Counted from the stretch's first letter, positions 1 to 10,690 are shown. The stretch: DNA of 64,000 nt from Hyphomicrobiales bacterium (GCA_002709005.1 PAPH01000044.1:186001-250000), one strand, 5' to 3'. Translations and numbers: made by a program. Notes: a model not told the origin generated them from the letters alone.

Positions 1-1
1 G

Positions 2-343
2 GCCCGCTTCATCGTCGCCGATGGCGACGTCGACGCGGCCACCCTTCTGGCCGTCGACCAGAACGACATCGTGCTGGGCGCGACGCGCAGCGCCCGCAGG
101 GCATTCGGGCTCAAGCCGACAGGCAAGCTCAAGCCGCTTCCGGCCTCCGATCTCTTCGGCCGCGAGGATGGTCCGACCGGCTTCGAGAAGGCAGAAAGGG
201 CCGCTGTGATGCGGGCTCTCTCGCGGGCGGACGGCAATGTATCGGAAGCCGCGCGCATGCTGGGCGTCGGCCGCGCCACGCTCTACCGGCGCATGAAACG
301 CCTCGCCATCGGCGAAACACCTCCGGACCTGTCTCAATCCTGA
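2..343 (+). CDS. GAF-Fis transcriptional regulator, C-terminal part (5' end outside window)
   Basis: Only the last 113 residues are present; the reading frame is open to the window edge. The visible N-terminal part resembles the end of a GAF sensor domain (LLAVDQNDIVLGATRSARRA), as in AcoR-type regulators. A linker and a Fis-type helix-turn-helix follow (GNVSEAARMLGVGRATLYRR). AcoR proteins carry a sigma-54 AAA+ domain between GAF and HTH. Here about 45 residues separate them, so that domain is absent and the protein cannot remodel sigma-54 polymerase. It lies 106 bp upstream of an aldehyde dehydrogenase on the same strand, so control of that gene is likely. Family assignment is good; ligand unknown. 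Confidence 0.8.
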   Translation, partial: ARFIVADGDVDAATLLAVDQNDIVLGATRSARRAFGLKPTGKLKPLPASDLFGREDGPTGFEKAERAAVMRALSRADGNVSEAARMLGVGRATLYRRMKRLAIGETPPDLSQS

Positions 344-348
344 GACAG
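329..348. promoter_or_regulatory. Perfect 8-bp-arm palindrome, candidate operator
   Basis: CTGTCTCA and TGAGACAG flank a 4-base spacer, and the right arm includes the stop codon of the upstream regulator. No T-tract follows, so a terminator is less likely than a binding site. It lies about 100 bp before the aldehyde dehydrogenase start, where a dimeric Fis-HTH regulator could bind. Function is inferred. Confidence 0.45.
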
Positions 349-449
349 ATTGCTCCGCGAGGCCGATCCGACGGGGATGACTCCGCCTCGTGACCTGACA
401 TGCTCCCTCCATTCCCGGTGGAGGACCGGGTCCCAAAGGAGGAATCCCC

Positions 450-1970
<1,521 letters not shown>

Positions 1971-1982
1971 GAAAGCCCCTCC

Positions 1983-2011
1983 CCTTCGGCCATTTCCTCA
2001 GTGGCCGAAGG
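1983..2011 (+). terminator. Stem-loop after aldehyde dehydrogenase
   Basis: A perfect 10-bp stem (CCTTCGGCCA / TGGCCGAAGG) with a 9-base loop begins 13 bases after the stop codon. There is no U-tract, so it may act with the next hairpin rather than alone. Confidence 0.45.
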
Positions 2012-2030
2012 CTCCACATCCTCCCGACAA

Positions 2031-2062
2031 AAAGGCCGCCGGAGCTCCCCCCGGCGGCCTTT
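2031..2062. terminator. Bidirectional terminator between aldehyde dehydrogenase and yebC
   Basis: A 12-bp perfect stem (AAAGGCCGCCGG / CCGGCGGCCTTT) with an 8-base loop and A/T runs on both flanks lies between two convergent genes. Confidence 0.75.
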
Positions 2063-2088
2063 CCAGCTGCAAGACGAAATCGGAGAAA

Positions 2089-2835
2089 TCAGGCCGAGAG
2101 CTTGGCCATGGTTTCCTCATCGACCTCGAAATTGGCGTAGACGTTCTGCACGTCGTCGTCGTCGTCGAGAACGCCGATAAGCCGGAGCACGGACGCGGCC
2201 TTTTCCTCGTCGACCGGCGTGGTGGTCTGCGGCTTCCAGATGGCGCGGACGGATTCGGCTTCGCCGAGCTGTTCCTCGAGCGCCTTGGAGACGTCACCGA
2301 TATCCTCGAAGGCACAGATGATGGTATGGCCCTCTTCCTCGGACTGCACATCCTCGGCGCCGGCCATGATCGCCGCTTCCATCATCTCGTCGGCGGTGCC
2401 CTTGTCGCTAGCGTACACGATCTCGCCCACACGGTCGAACATGAAGCCCACCGAACCGGTTTCGCCGAGCGCCCCGCCCGACTTAGTGAAGGCGGCGCGG
2501 ACATTCGAGGCGGTACGGTTGCGGTTGTCCGTCAGCGCTTCGACGATGACGGCGACGCCGCCAGGACCGTAGCCCTCGTAGCGCACTTCATCGTAGTTCT
2601 CGCCGTCATTGCCGGCGGCCTTGGAAATGGCGCGCTGGATGTTGTCCTTCGGCATGGACTGCGCCTTGGCGTTCTGGATGGCCAGACGCAAGCGCGGGTT
2701 CATGTCCGGGTCGGGAGCCCCCATCTTGGCAGCGACGGTGATTTCGCGCGCCAGTTTGGAGAAGATCTTCGACCGCACGGCGTCCTGACGCCCCTTGCGG
2801 TGCATGATGTTCTTGAATTGTGAATGGCCTGCCAT
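2089..2835 (-). CDS. yebC: YebC/PmpR family protein
   Basis: 248 residues beginning [18 protein letters not shown], the invariant N-terminus of the YebC/PmpR family; the start was chosen on that motif rather than nine codons upstream. The family has been described as DNA-binding regulators and, more recently, as ribosome-associated factors that relieve stalling. The acidic C-terminus ([16 protein letters not shown]) is typical. It converges on the aldehyde dehydrogenase and probably has its own promoter in the 194-bp gap shared with the divergent metallo-hydrolase gene. Family assignment is secure; which of the two roles applies here is not visible. Confidence 0.95.
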   Translation of the reverse strand: MAGHSQFKNIMHRKGRQDAVRSKIFSKLAREITVAAKMGAPDPDMNPRLRLAIQNAKAQSMPKDNIQRAISKAAGNDGENYDEVRYEGYGPGGVAVIVEALTDNRNRTASNVRAAFTKSGGALGETGSVGFMFDRVGEIVYASDKGTADEMMEAAIMAGAEDVQSEEEGHTIICAFEDIGDVSKALEEQLGEAESVRAIWKPQTTTPVDEEKAASVLRLIGVLDDDDDVQNVYANFEVDEETMAKLSA

Positions 2836-3029
2836 GTCGGTCCCGATGGTCTTGTTTTGCAATCGGCCCGCCTTATAGGCGGCTTGCCGGCTTTCGTCCA
2901 GAAGGGCGGCGGAGGCAAGGTAGCGCGATCACAAGCCGGTGAGGCGGCCAGAAACACCGCATCTGATGCTTTACGCCGCGCCAGCCGCAGCTAAGCTGGT
3001 GGAAGGACACGGAACGGGAGAGACAGAAA

Positions 3030-3866
3030 ATGCATCCCCGCCTCGCCGCCTCGATCATCGCCGCCTGGGTTCTCACGGCCTTACCTGGGACGACCGCTTT
3101 CGCACAGGAGGGCGTTCCGCCGGTCAGCCAGTGCATGGCGCTCGCGCAATCCATTCCCGGCGCCACCTATGCCGATTTCACCCCGGATGCCCCCCTGCCC
3201 GTCAAACAGGCCGCGGGGCCGGGCGAGGTTCATATCCGCTACGCCGCCCATTCGACCTATGTGATCACCACGCCCTCGGGAGTGACGATCGCCACCGACT
3301 ACGGCGGCTGGTCGGGTGGCGGCTACGTGCCGCGCGTGGCGACGATGAACAAGGCCCATTCGAGCCATTTCACGCTCACCCCCGACGAGGGCATCGAATA
3401 TGTGCTGCCGGGTTGGGGATCGGAGGCGCAGCCGGCCGACCACGATCTCGTCGTCGAGGATGTCTATATCCGCAACGTCACCACCGACATCCGCGCCTAT
3501 GGCGCGATGGAGGCGGATGCCAATTCGATCTTCATCTTCGAGGTCGCCGATCTCTGCATCGGCCATCTGGGGCATCTGCACCATCCGCTGGAGAACAACC
3601 ACTACGCCGAGATCGGCCGGCTCGACATCGTCATGGTGCCGGTCGACGGCGGACTGACGCTCAGCCACACGGGCATGAGCGAGATCGTCAAGCGGCTGCA
3701 CACCTCGATCGTGCTGCCGATGCATCGGCGAGGACGGCCGCTGTCGCAGTTCATCACCATGATGGGCGAGGATTTCGAGACCGACTACCGGCTCGAGGAC
3801 GGCTTCACGGTATCGCTGCGCACGCTCCCGCGCAGGCCGACAATCATCGTCCTGCAGGGGGTCTAG
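3030..3866 (+). CDS. Periplasmic MBL-fold (UlaG-like) metallo-hydrolase family protein
   Basis: 278 residues with a Sec signal peptide (hydrophobic stretch to about residue 22, TAFAQ cleavage region). The rest follows the UlaG-like beta-lactamase fold: IRYAAHSTYVITTPSGVTIATDYGG, later GHLGHLHHPL and PVDGGLTLSH. The canonical HxHxDH metal motif is replaced by KAHSSH, so the first His and the Asp ligand are missing. Either metal binding is altered or this is a non-hydrolytic relative. It is divergent from yebC and tail-to-tail with ymdB (3-base gap). Substrate unknown. Confidence 0.75.
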   Translation: MHPRLAASIIAAWVLTALPGTTAFAQEGVPPVSQCMALAQSIPGATYADFTPDAPLPVKQAAGPGEVHIRYAAHSTYVITTPSGVTIATDYGGWSGGGYVPRVATMNKAHSSHFTLTPDEGIEYVLPGWGSEAQPADHDLVVEDVYIRNVTTDIRAYGAMEADANSIFIFEVADLCIGHLGHLHHPLENNHYAEIGRLDIVMVPVDGGLTLSHTGMSEIVKRLHTSIVLPMHRRGRPLSQFITMMGEDFETDYRLEDGFTVSLRTLPRRPTIIVLQGV

Positions 3867-3869
3867 GCC

Positions 3870-4694
3870 TCAATTCCAGAACCCGGGGATCGTTTCGCCC
3901 AGACGCGGTCCGATCCTGAGCGGCGCGATCTTTTCGGCGAGCCCGGTGCGGTCGGAGATCTCGACGCCGACGCCGCAGATGGTGGCGGGACCGTTGGCGG
4001 CTTCGAACTTGCCCTTGCTCAGCCGGGTGATGAAACGGTTGAGCGGTTCCTCCTTGTCCATGCCGAGCGAGGAATCGTAGTCCCCGCACATGCCGGCATC
4101 CGACATGTAGGCGGTACCGCCGTTGAGGATCATTGCGTCGGCGGTCGGCACATGTGTGTGGGTACCGACGACGAAGCTCGCGCGTCCGTCGACGAAATGC
4201 GCGAAGCAGATCTTTTCGCTCGTCGCCTCGGCATGAAAATCGAAGATCACCGCGTCGGCCTGCTCCCCGAGCGGACAGGCGTCGAGGATCTTCTCGCCGC
4301 AACCGAACGGATCGTCGAGATCGGGATGCATGAACACCCGGCCCATGACGTTGGCGACGAGCACGCGCGCGCCGTTGCGCGCGGTCATCAGCGTGGAGCC
4401 TCGGCCGGGCGTGCCGTCGGGGAAATTGGCCGGACGCAGGAAGGTATCGTAGCGCTCGGCGAAGCCCAGCGCCTCGCGCTGGTCGAAAACGTGGTTGCCG
4501 GTCGTCACCACGTCGGCGCCGGCATCGAGCGTCTGCCGGAATATGTCCTCGGTGATACCGAAGCCGCCGGCGGCATTCTCGCCATTGACGATGACGAAAT
4601 CGAGTTTGAGATCCCTGATCAGCCCCGGGAGCTTCTCGAAAACCGCCGTGCGGCCCGAGCGGCCCACCATGTCGCCTAGAAACAGAAGTCTCAT
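3870..4694 (-). CDS. ymdB: YmdB-family metallophosphoesterase
   Basis: 274 residues of the TIGR00282 (YmdB) family. It begins MRLLFLGDMVGRSGR with the GD metal motif, followed by VIVNGENAAGG (metal-ligand Asn/Glu), TTGNHVFD (GNH motif) and GTHTHVPTAD (the C-terminal GTHTHV). Bacillus YmdB hydrolyses 2',3'-cyclic nucleotides. The gene lies 28 bases downstream of the folate cyclo-ligase on the same strand; that pairing is common in alphaproteobacteria and suggests co-transcription. Confidence 0.93.
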   Translation of the reverse strand: MRLLFLGDMVGRSGRTAVFEKLPGLIRDLKLDFVIVNGENAAGGFGITEDIFRQTLDAGADVVTTGNHVFDQREALGFAERYDTFLRPANFPDGTPGRGSTLMTARNGARVLVANVMGRVFMHPDLDDPFGCGEKILDACPLGEQADAVIFDFHAEATSEKICFAHFVDGRASFVVGTHTHVPTADAMILNGGTAYMSDAGMCGDYDSSLGMDKEEPLNRFITRLSKGKFEAANGPATICGVGVEISDRTGLAEKIAPLRIGPRLGETIPGFWN

Positions 4695-4722
4695 CTATCG
4701 TCCTACCTTTTAAGCGGTCCCT

Positions 4723-5295
4723 CTATACCCCTGTCGGAAATGAACGCAAACCTGTCTCCGTCAGCAACTGGTCGAGCGGCACGTCGTGCGGCTCGGCGGG
4801 AATGGCCATGATTTCCTGCACTTCGAAAGCGGTGCCGATCAGCTGGACGGACTTGCCCGCCGCGCGCAAGCTGGCGATCGCGCGATCGTAATGGCCCGCG
4901 CCGTAACCAAGGCGATTGCCGGCGGGATCGAACCCCGACAACGGCACCAGCATGATCTCCGGATCGAGGACTTCGGCGTCGTCCGCGGGCCCGACGGTGC
5001 CGAAACCGGTCTTCACCAGTTCCGCGCCGCGCACGAAATCACGGAAAACGATGGTCTGGCGGTCGAGCACCACGGGCAGGCAGAGCCGCGCGCCGCGATC
5101 GCGCAGCGCGGCCATCAGCGGCCGGAGGTCGGGTTCGGAACGGATCGGTAGAAAACCGGAAATCACCGTCCCGGGATCGAACTCGATCCGGTCGGCGTGT
5201 TCCGCCATGGCGAGGCTTTTCTCGATGCGGAGGTCCGCAGAGATTCCGTCCCGCCGGGCGAGCGCTTCGGCGCGCAGCTCATTCTTGTCCGACAT
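4723..5295 (-). CDS. ygfA: 5-formyltetrahydrofolate cyclo-ligase
   Basis: 190 residues from MSDKNELRAEAL. The family converts 5-formyl-THF to 5,10-methenyl-THF using ATP. Visible blocks are the N-terminal basic helix (RAEALARRDG), GFLPIRSEPDLRPL, and the C-terminal FDPAGNRLGYGAGHYDRA, the ATP/Mg-binding signature. In alphaproteobacteria ygfA normally follows the 6S RNA and zapA genes. Here those lie 5.4 and 7.6 kb upstream, separated by inserted blocks. The start was chosen over one 23 codons upstream because the extension is Arg/Pro-rich and not conserved in the family. Confidence 0.93.
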   Translation of the reverse strand: MSDKNELRAEALARRDGISADLRIEKSLAMAEHADRIEFDPGTVISGFLPIRSEPDLRPLMAALRDRGARLCLPVVLDRQTIVFRDFVRGAELVKTGFGTVGPADDAEVLDPEIMLVPLSGFDPAGNRLGYGAGHYDRAIASLRAAGKSVQLIGTAFEVQEIMAIPAEPHDVPLDQLLTETGLRSFPTGV

Positions 5296-5406
5296 GGTCC
5301 CGTCCGTAAAGATAGCCCCGAAGCGTTGGGCCGGACCATTGCGGCGCGGGGCCTGCGCTGTCAATCCTGCCCCGACAGCCGAACCACCTGAGCATGTGTG
5401 TCAAAC

Positions 5407-6120
5407 TCAGGCCGCCGGCGCGTCGTCGGACACGCGGCACGCCGCGATGCTCAGTTCGCCGGGCCCCTGGAGGGCCTGGATATAGATGCGGATCGCCAGT
5501 CTTCGCCGCGCCGCCTTCTTCTCTGTATCCTCAAGCACCGCGTCGGGATCGAGCAGCATCGAGAGCGGGCTTTCGAGAGCCATGTCCGTCAACAGCACCG
5601 CATGCTCGGCAGCCTGTTCCCCGGTCACCGATATCTCCCCGCGCGCATTGCCCTCCACGAGTTCGGCGGCGACCATGTCGTAAAGGCGCCCGAGGCAGAC
5701 AGTGTGAATGCGCCGCCCCAACCCCGGATAGTCGCGGGCGGCGGTAATCACTGACCGCAGCATCTCGACGGACTGACGTGCCGAGGTACGCGGGAAATTG
5801 AAGGTCAACAGTTCCTCGAGTCGAGGCGCGAGCGGCAGGCTCTTCTGCGCCGGCGTCAAGGGAGCGAGCATGCGATGCGAGCGACGGCTCAGGCATTCAG
5901 CGAACAGGCTCTCACGGTTCTCGAACAGCTCGTAGATCGTCCGCTTGGACATGCCCGCGCGTTTGGCGACGTCATCCATACTGGTGCGAATCAGGCCTTG
6001 CTCGACCATGAAATCCTCGACCGCGTCGAGGATCAGGTCGCGGCGCTTTTCGGCGCATATTTGCACCGGCCTGCCCTTGCGGCACAGAGGTTCAGTGACG
6101 ATATCCATATCCTGCATCAT
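5407..6120 (-). CDS. TetR/AcrR-family repressor of the adjacent efflux pump (BepR-like)
   Basis: About 237 residues. The N-terminal HTH reads RRDLILDAVEDFMVEQGL then MDDVAKRAGMSKRTIYELF, the standard TetR DNA-binding domain. The C-terminal half is the variable ligand domain. It is divergent from the membrane-fusion-protein gene with a 121-bp gap holding a palindromic site, as in AcrR/BepR systems, so repression of the pump and of itself is likely. The start is uncertain: a strong GGGAGGT lies 14 bases before the ATG at 6120, and an in-frame ATG at 6156 lacks a ribosome site. Confidence 0.88.
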   Translation of the reverse strand: MMQDMDIVTEPLCRKGRPVQICAEKRRDLILDAVEDFMVEQGLIRTSMDDVAKRAGMSKRTIYELFENRESLFAECLSRRSHRMLAPLTPAQKSLPLAPRLEELLTFNFPRTSARQSVEMLRSVITAARDYPGLGRRIHTVCLGRLYDMVAAELVEGNARGEISVTGEQAAEHAVLLTDMALESPLSMLLDPDAVLEDTEKKAARRRLAIRIYIQALQGPGELSIAACRVSDDAPAA

Positions 6121-6171
6121 GGCGATTTTTTTGCACCTCCCTTTTCCGCGCTGCATCGCACAAATCGCTTT

Positions 6172-6189
6172 ACAAAACTAGTCCGTTTT
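6172..6189. promoter_or_regulatory. Candidate TetR operator between repressor and pump
   Basis: ACAAAACTAGTCCGTTTT is an imperfect palindrome centred on ACTAGT (6177-6182). It sits midway between the divergent repressor and pump genes, in the position and style of AcrR/BepR operators. Inferred from symmetry and location. Confidence 0.5.
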
Positions 6190-6241
6190 CTTATTAGCGC
6201 TTCATAAGTTTCTCTATTTGTCCCGCCTCCCGGAGTTAAAA

Positions 6242-7423
6242 ATGAAAATTCGTTCCTCGACCGCGCGGCTCGCAGCCGTCGCCGTGGCCGCTATCATGTA
6301 TGTTTCCCCGGCTTCCGCGCAACAGGCGGGCGGAGAGCAGCCACCCCAGGCGGTCACGGTCATCACGTTGAAGGCGGAAGACACCACGGTGACCAGCACC
6401 CTGCCCGGCCGCGTGACCGCTTCGCGGGTCGCAGAGGTCCGGCCGCAGGTCAACGGCATCATCACCGATCGGCTTTTCGAGGAAGGTAGCCCCGTCAAGG
6501 CCGGCGACGTTCTCTACAAGATCGATTCCGCCAGCTACGAGGCGGCGGTGGCGGCGGCCAATGCTTCCCTCGCCCAGGCGCAGGCGACGCTCGAATCGGC
6601 CGAGCGCGAAGCCAAGCGGCAGCAGACGCTGCTCGATCGCTCCGTCGCCTCGCAGCAGGATGTCGACAACGCCGATTCCACTCGACAGACGGCGGCGGCC
6701 AGCGTCCAGGTGGCCGAGGCCAACAAGCTTTCCGCCGAGATCGATCTCGAACGCACCACCATCCGCGCGCCGCTCGACGGCGTCGCCGGCTTCAGCCAGG
6801 TCACCGAGGGCTCGCTCGTCACCTCCGGCCAGGCCACCGCGCTGACCACCATCCGCGCCCTCGACCCGGTTTATGTCGACGTCACCCAGTCTTCGGCGGA
6901 GATGATCCGCTGGCGCCGCAGTGGCGGCAAGGTCGACGAGACGATGGACCAGACCGTCGTCCTGCACCTCGCCGACGGCAGCGAATACGGCGAGACCGGC
7001 AAGCTGGCCGCAGCCGAGCCGCACGTCAACGAACTCACCGGCGTGGTGGTGCTGCGCCTGCAGTTCCCCAACCCCGACCAGTTCCTCCTGCCGGGCATGT
7101 ACGTGCAGGTGGAACTCCCGCAGGGCGTGCTCAAGAACGCCATCCTTGCCCCGCAGGAAGGCGTCACTCGCGATCGCCGCGGCCGACCGGTGGCCATGGT
7201 CGTGGGCGCCGAGAACAAGGTCGAGGAACGCGAGCTGACCATCCGCCGCGACCAGGGCAACAAGTGGATTGTCTCGGAAGGCCTGTCGGAAGGTGACAAG
7301 CTGATCGTGGGCGGGCTGCAGAAAATCCAGATCGGGATGACGGTGACGCCGGAAGAGCGCCAAGACGCACCCGAGGCTTCGGACGAGGCCGCCGCGGCGG
7401 AAAAATCCGCGGCCGCCGAATAA
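6242..7423 (+). CDS. RND efflux periplasmic adaptor (membrane fusion protein, BepD/AcrA type)
   Basis: 393 residues starting MKIRSSTARL after a CCCGGAG ribosome site. It has a cleavable signal peptide (to about SASAQQ) and no lipobox Cys, so it is a soluble or anchored periplasmic adaptor. It shows the lipoyl/barrel-sandwich halves (VTASRVAEVRPQVNGIITD, then TTIRAPLDGVAGFSQVTEG), a helical hairpin between them (coiled region around 100-160), and the beta-barrel and membrane-proximal parts (GMYVQVELP, GVTRDRRGRPVAMVV). It bridges the inner-membrane pump to an outer-membrane channel. No TolC-like gene is next to it, so the channel is probably encoded elsewhere, as for Brucella BepDE. Confidence 0.93.
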   Translation: MKIRSSTARLAAVAVAAIMYVSPASAQQAGGEQPPQAVTVITLKAEDTTVTSTLPGRVTASRVAEVRPQVNGIITDRLFEEGSPVKAGDVLYKIDSASYEAAVAAANASLAQAQATLESAEREAKRQQTLLDRSVASQQDVDNADSTRQTAAASVQVAEANKLSAEIDLERTTIRAPLDGVAGFSQVTEGSLVTSGQATALTTIRALDPVYVDVTQSSAEMIRWRRSGGKVDETMDQTVVLHLADGSEYGETGKLAAAEPHVNELTGVVVLRLQFPNPDQFLLPGMYVQVELPQGVLKNAILAPQEGVTRDRRGRPVAMVVGAENKVEERELTIRRDQGNKWIVSEGLSEGDKLIVGGLQKIQIGMTVTPEERQDAPEASDEAAAAEKSAAAE

Positions 7424-7446
7424 ACTGAGAGAACCGGAGCACCGAA

Positions 7447-10400
7447 ATGGCGCGTTACTTCATCGACCGACCCGTTTTTGCCTGGGTGATCTCGATCCTG
7501 ATCATGGGGGCCGGCATTCTGTCGATCCTCACCCTGCCGATTGCCCAGTACCCTGAAATCGCTCCGCCGTCGGTGCAGATTTCCGCCACCTATCCCGGCG
7601 CCTCCGCCGAGACGGTCGCCAACACGGTGACGCAGATCATCGAGCAGCAGATGACCGGCCTCGACGGCATGCGCTACATGTCATCGAGTTCGACCTCCGC
7701 CGGCACCGCCTCGATCACCCTGACCTTCGAGACCGGAACCGACCCCGACACCGCCCAGGTGCAGGTGCAGAACAAGCTCTCGCAGGCCACCGCGTTGCTG
7801 CCAGAGACTGTGCAGCGCCAGGGCGTGACGGTGCAGAAATCCTCGTCGTCGTTCATGATGGTGATCGCGCTGATCTCCGATGACGGCCGCCTCGACCAGG
7901 CCGACCTGTCGGACTACATGAACTCGAACCTCGTCGACACGTTCAGCCGCATCGAAGGTGTGGGCGGCGTTCAGGTCTTCGGCGCCCAATACGCCATGCG
8001 GATCTGGTTGGACCCGGCCAAGCTGGCGGCCTTCGAGATGACCCCCTCCGACGTGGTCTCGGCGGTCTCCGCCCAGAATGCCCAGATCTCGGCAGGTGCT
8101 TTCGGCACACTTCCGGCCGTAGAAGGCCAGCAGCTCAACGCCACCATTACCGCCCAGTCGCTGCTCTCAACCCCCGACGATTTCCGCAACATCGTGCTTC
8201 GCGCCGAAGCCGACGGCGGCCTGGTGCTGCTGCGCGATGTCGCCCGCGTGGAGATCGGCGCAGAGAACTATTCCACAATCGCCCGCTTCAACGGCAAGCC
8301 CTCGACCGGCATGGCCATCCAGCTCGCCACCGGGGCCAACGCGCTCGATACGGCCGAACTGGTGAAGACGCGCATCGAGGAGTATTCGAAATTCTTCCCC
8401 GAGGGCGTGAGCTACGTCATTCCCTACGACACCACGCCCTTCGTGCAGATCTCGATCGACGAGGTGGTCAAGACGCTCATCGAGGCGATCGTGCTCGTCT
8501 TCCTGGTGATGTTGTTGTTCCTGCAGAACATCCGCGCCACCCTGATCCCCACCCTCGCGGTTCCCGTCGTCATCCTCGGCACATTCGGGATCCTGGCGCT
8601 TGCCGGCTTTACCATCAACACCCTGACCATGCTCGCCATGGTGCTCGCCATCGGCCTCCTGGTCGACGATGCCATCGTGGTCGTCGAGAACGTCGAGCGC
8701 ATCATGGAGGAGGAAGGGCTGTCGCCGCGCGAGGCGACCCGCAAGTCGATGGGCCAGATCACCGGCGCGCTGATCGGCGTCGCCCTGGTGCTGTCGGCCG
8801 TGTTCATTCCGATGGCCTTCTTCGGCGGCTCGACCGGCGTCATCTATCGCCAGTTCTCGATCACCATCGTCTCGGCCATGCTGTTGTCCGTGGTGGTGGC
8901 ACTCACGCTGACGCCGGCGCTCTGCGCCACGTTGCTGCGTTCCAAGGACGCCCATCATGCGCGGCGCGGCGTCTTCGGCCTGTTCAACCGCGGTTTCGAA
9001 AAGGTCACCGGCGGCTACAGCGGCACGGTGGGCTTCGTCGTCCGCCGTCCGCTGCGCATCGGCGTCATCTACCTCGCCCTCGGCGCGGCGGTGGTCTGGC
9101 TGTTCATGCAGACCCCCACCGGCTTCCTGCCGGAAGAGGACCAGGGCATCATGCTCACCCTCATCCAGGGTCCGACCGGCACCACCGCCGAGCGCACGCT
9201 CGAGGTCGTCAAGCAGGTCGAGAACCACTTCATGACCAACGAGGCGGAAAACATCGATTCGATGTTCGGCGTCGTCGGCTTCTCCTTTTCCGGCCAGGGC
9301 CAGAACATGGGTCTCGCCTTCGTCCGCATGAAGGACTGGGAGGAACGGCCGAGCCCCGGGCAGAGCGTGCAGGCGGTGGCCGGCAGGGCCTTCGGCGCCT
9401 TCTCGCAGATCCGCGATGCGATGGTCTTCCCCGTGGTGCCTCCGGCGGTGGTCGAGCTCGGCAACGTCTCGGGCTTCGACTTCTATCTCCAGGCCCAGGG
9501 CAGCCAGACCCACGAGCAGCTTCTCGAGGCGCGCAACCAGCTCCTCGGCATGGCCTCCCAGAGCCCGCTGATCGCCTCCGTCCGACCCTCGGGCCTCGAG
9601 GACGCGGCCCAGTTCAATCTCGACATCGACTGGCGCGCGGCCGGCGCGATGGGCGTGACCCCGACCAATGTCGGCAATCTCCTGCAGATCGCCTGGGCCG
9701 GCCAGTACGTCAACGACTTCAATGACCAGGGGCGCATCAAGCGAGTCTATGTCCAGGGCGACGCGGATTCCCGCGCCACTCCCTCGGATCTGCGCAAATG
9801 GCGCGTCCGCAACGCCAATGGCGACCTGGTGCCCTTCGCCAACTTCACCTCGGAGAACTGGAAGTTCGGACCGCAGGGCCTGACCCGCTACAACGGCGTT
9901 CCGGCCATGCAGATCCAGGGCAGCCCGGCACCGGGCACCACCACCGGCGAGGCGATGGCCGAAATGGAGCGTCTCGTCTCGCAGCTCCCGGGTGGCTACA
10001 CCGTCGCCTGGACCGGCCTGTCGCTCGAGGAGCGTGAGTCCGGCGGTCAGGCACCGATGCTCTATGCCCTGTCGCTGGCCGCCATCTTCCTCTGCCTGGC
10101 GGCGCTTTACGAAAGCTGGGCGATCCCCTTCGCCGTGATGCTGGCAATGCCGATCGGCATTCTCGGCACGCTGGCGGCGGCCAAGTTCGGCGGCTTCGAG
10201 AACGGCGTCTTCTTCCAGGTGGGCCTTCTGACCGTGATCGGCCTGACGGGCAAGAACGCGATCCTGATCGTGGAGTTCGCCCGCGACAAGTTCGAGGCCG
10301 GCGAAACGCTGTTCTCGGCGGTGGTCCAGGCCGCACGCCAGCGTTTCCGCCCGATCATCATGACCTCCATGGCCTTCTCGCTCGGCGTTCTGCCGCTGGT

Positions 10401-10587
10401 TCTGTCCAGCGGCGCGGGCTCCGGCGGCCGCAAGGCCGTGGGTTCGGCGGTCTTCGGCGGCACCATTACCGCCACGGTGCTCGGCGTGATCTTCGTGCCG
10501 CTGTTCTTCGTCATCATCCAGCGGCTCTTCAACCGCCGGATGGTGCGCGATCACGAGAATAAGGTGCAGCCGGCCCCGGCGGAATGA
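7447..10587 (+). CDS. RND multidrug efflux permease (BepE/AcrB, HAE1 family)
   Basis: 1046 residues, the full AcrB length. It begins MARYFIDRPVFAWVISI and has the expected layout: TM1, a large periplasmic pore domain, TM2-6, a second periplasmic domain, TM7-12. The proton-relay motif in TM4 reads AIGLLVDDAIVVVENVER with the paired Asp residues, and TM10 carries GLTGKNAILIVEFA with the conserved Lys. It starts 23 bases after the adaptor gene and forms an operon with it. The pump exports hydrophobic drugs, dyes or bile-type compounds by proton exchange. Substrate range cannot be read from the sequence. Confidence 0.95.
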   Translation: MARYFIDRPVFAWVISILIMGAGILSILTLPIAQYPEIAPPSVQISATYPGASAETVANTVTQIIEQQMTGLDGMRYMSSSSTSAGTASITLTFETGTDPDTAQVQVQNKLSQATALLPETVQRQGVTVQKSSSSFMMVIALISDDGRLDQADLSDYMNSNLVDTFSRIEGVGGVQVFGAQYAMRIWLDPAKLAAFEMTPSDVVSAVSAQNAQISAGAFGTLPAVEGQQLNATITAQSLLSTPDDFRNIVLRAEADGGLVLLRDVARVEIGAENYSTIARFNGKPSTGMAIQLATGANALDTAELVKTRIEEYSKFFPEGVSYVIPYDTTPFVQISIDEVVKTLIEAIVLVFLVMLLFLQNIRATLIPTLAVPVVILGTFGILALAGFTINTLTMLAMVLAIGLLVDDAIVVVENVERIMEEEGLSPREATRKSMGQITGALIGVALVLSAVFIPMAFFGGSTGVIYRQFSITIVSAMLLSVVVALTLTPALCATLLRSKDAHHARRGVFGLFNRGFEKVTGGYSGTVGFVVRRPLRIGVIYLALGAAVVWLFMQTPTGFLPEEDQGIMLTLIQGPTGTTAERTLEVVKQVENHFMTNEAENIDSMFGVVGFSFSGQGQNMGLAFVRMKDWEERPSPGQSVQAVAGRAFGAFSQIRDAMVFPVVPPAVVELGNVSGFDFYLQAQGSQTHEQLLEARNQLLGMASQSPLIASVRPSGLEDAAQFNLDIDWRAAGAMGVTPTNVGNLLQIAWAGQYVNDFNDQGRIKRVYVQGDADSRATPSDLRKWRVRNANGDLVPFANFTSENWKFGPQGLTRYNGVPAMQIQGSPAPGTTTGEAMAEMERLVSQLPGGYTVAWTGLSLEERESGGQAPMLYALSLAAIFLCLAALYESWAIPFAVMLAMPIGILGTLAAAKFGGFENGVFFQVGLLTVIGLTGKNAILIVEFARDKFEAGETLFSAVVQAARQRFRPIIMTSMAFSLGVLPLVLSSGAGSGGRKAVGSAVFGGTITATVLGVIFVPLFFVIIQRLFNRRMVRDHENKVQPAPAE

Positions 10588-10627
10588 CGCAGGGTCCGCA
10601 TTCCCAAGGGAAAGTGGCCACCAATGC

Positions 10628-10661
10628 AAAGAGGCCGCCCGGGAGATCGGGCGGCCTCTTT
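10628..10661. terminator. Bidirectional terminator between efflux permease and 6S RNA
   Basis: A 14-bp perfect stem (AAAGAGGCCGCCCG / CGGGCGGCCTCTTT) with a 6-base loop. A/T-rich flanks on both sides suit termination of the pump operon and of the convergent 6S RNA transcript. Confidence 0.85.
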
Positions 10662-10690
10662 GATTTCGCGACGGTCGCGAATGATGAGAG

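Noticed and set aside
8167..10629. An 820-codon minus-strand open frame opposite the efflux permease
   Set aside because: It is a GC-rich shadow with low-complexity His/Asp/Gly composition and no family motif; the plus-strand permease is full length and conserved.
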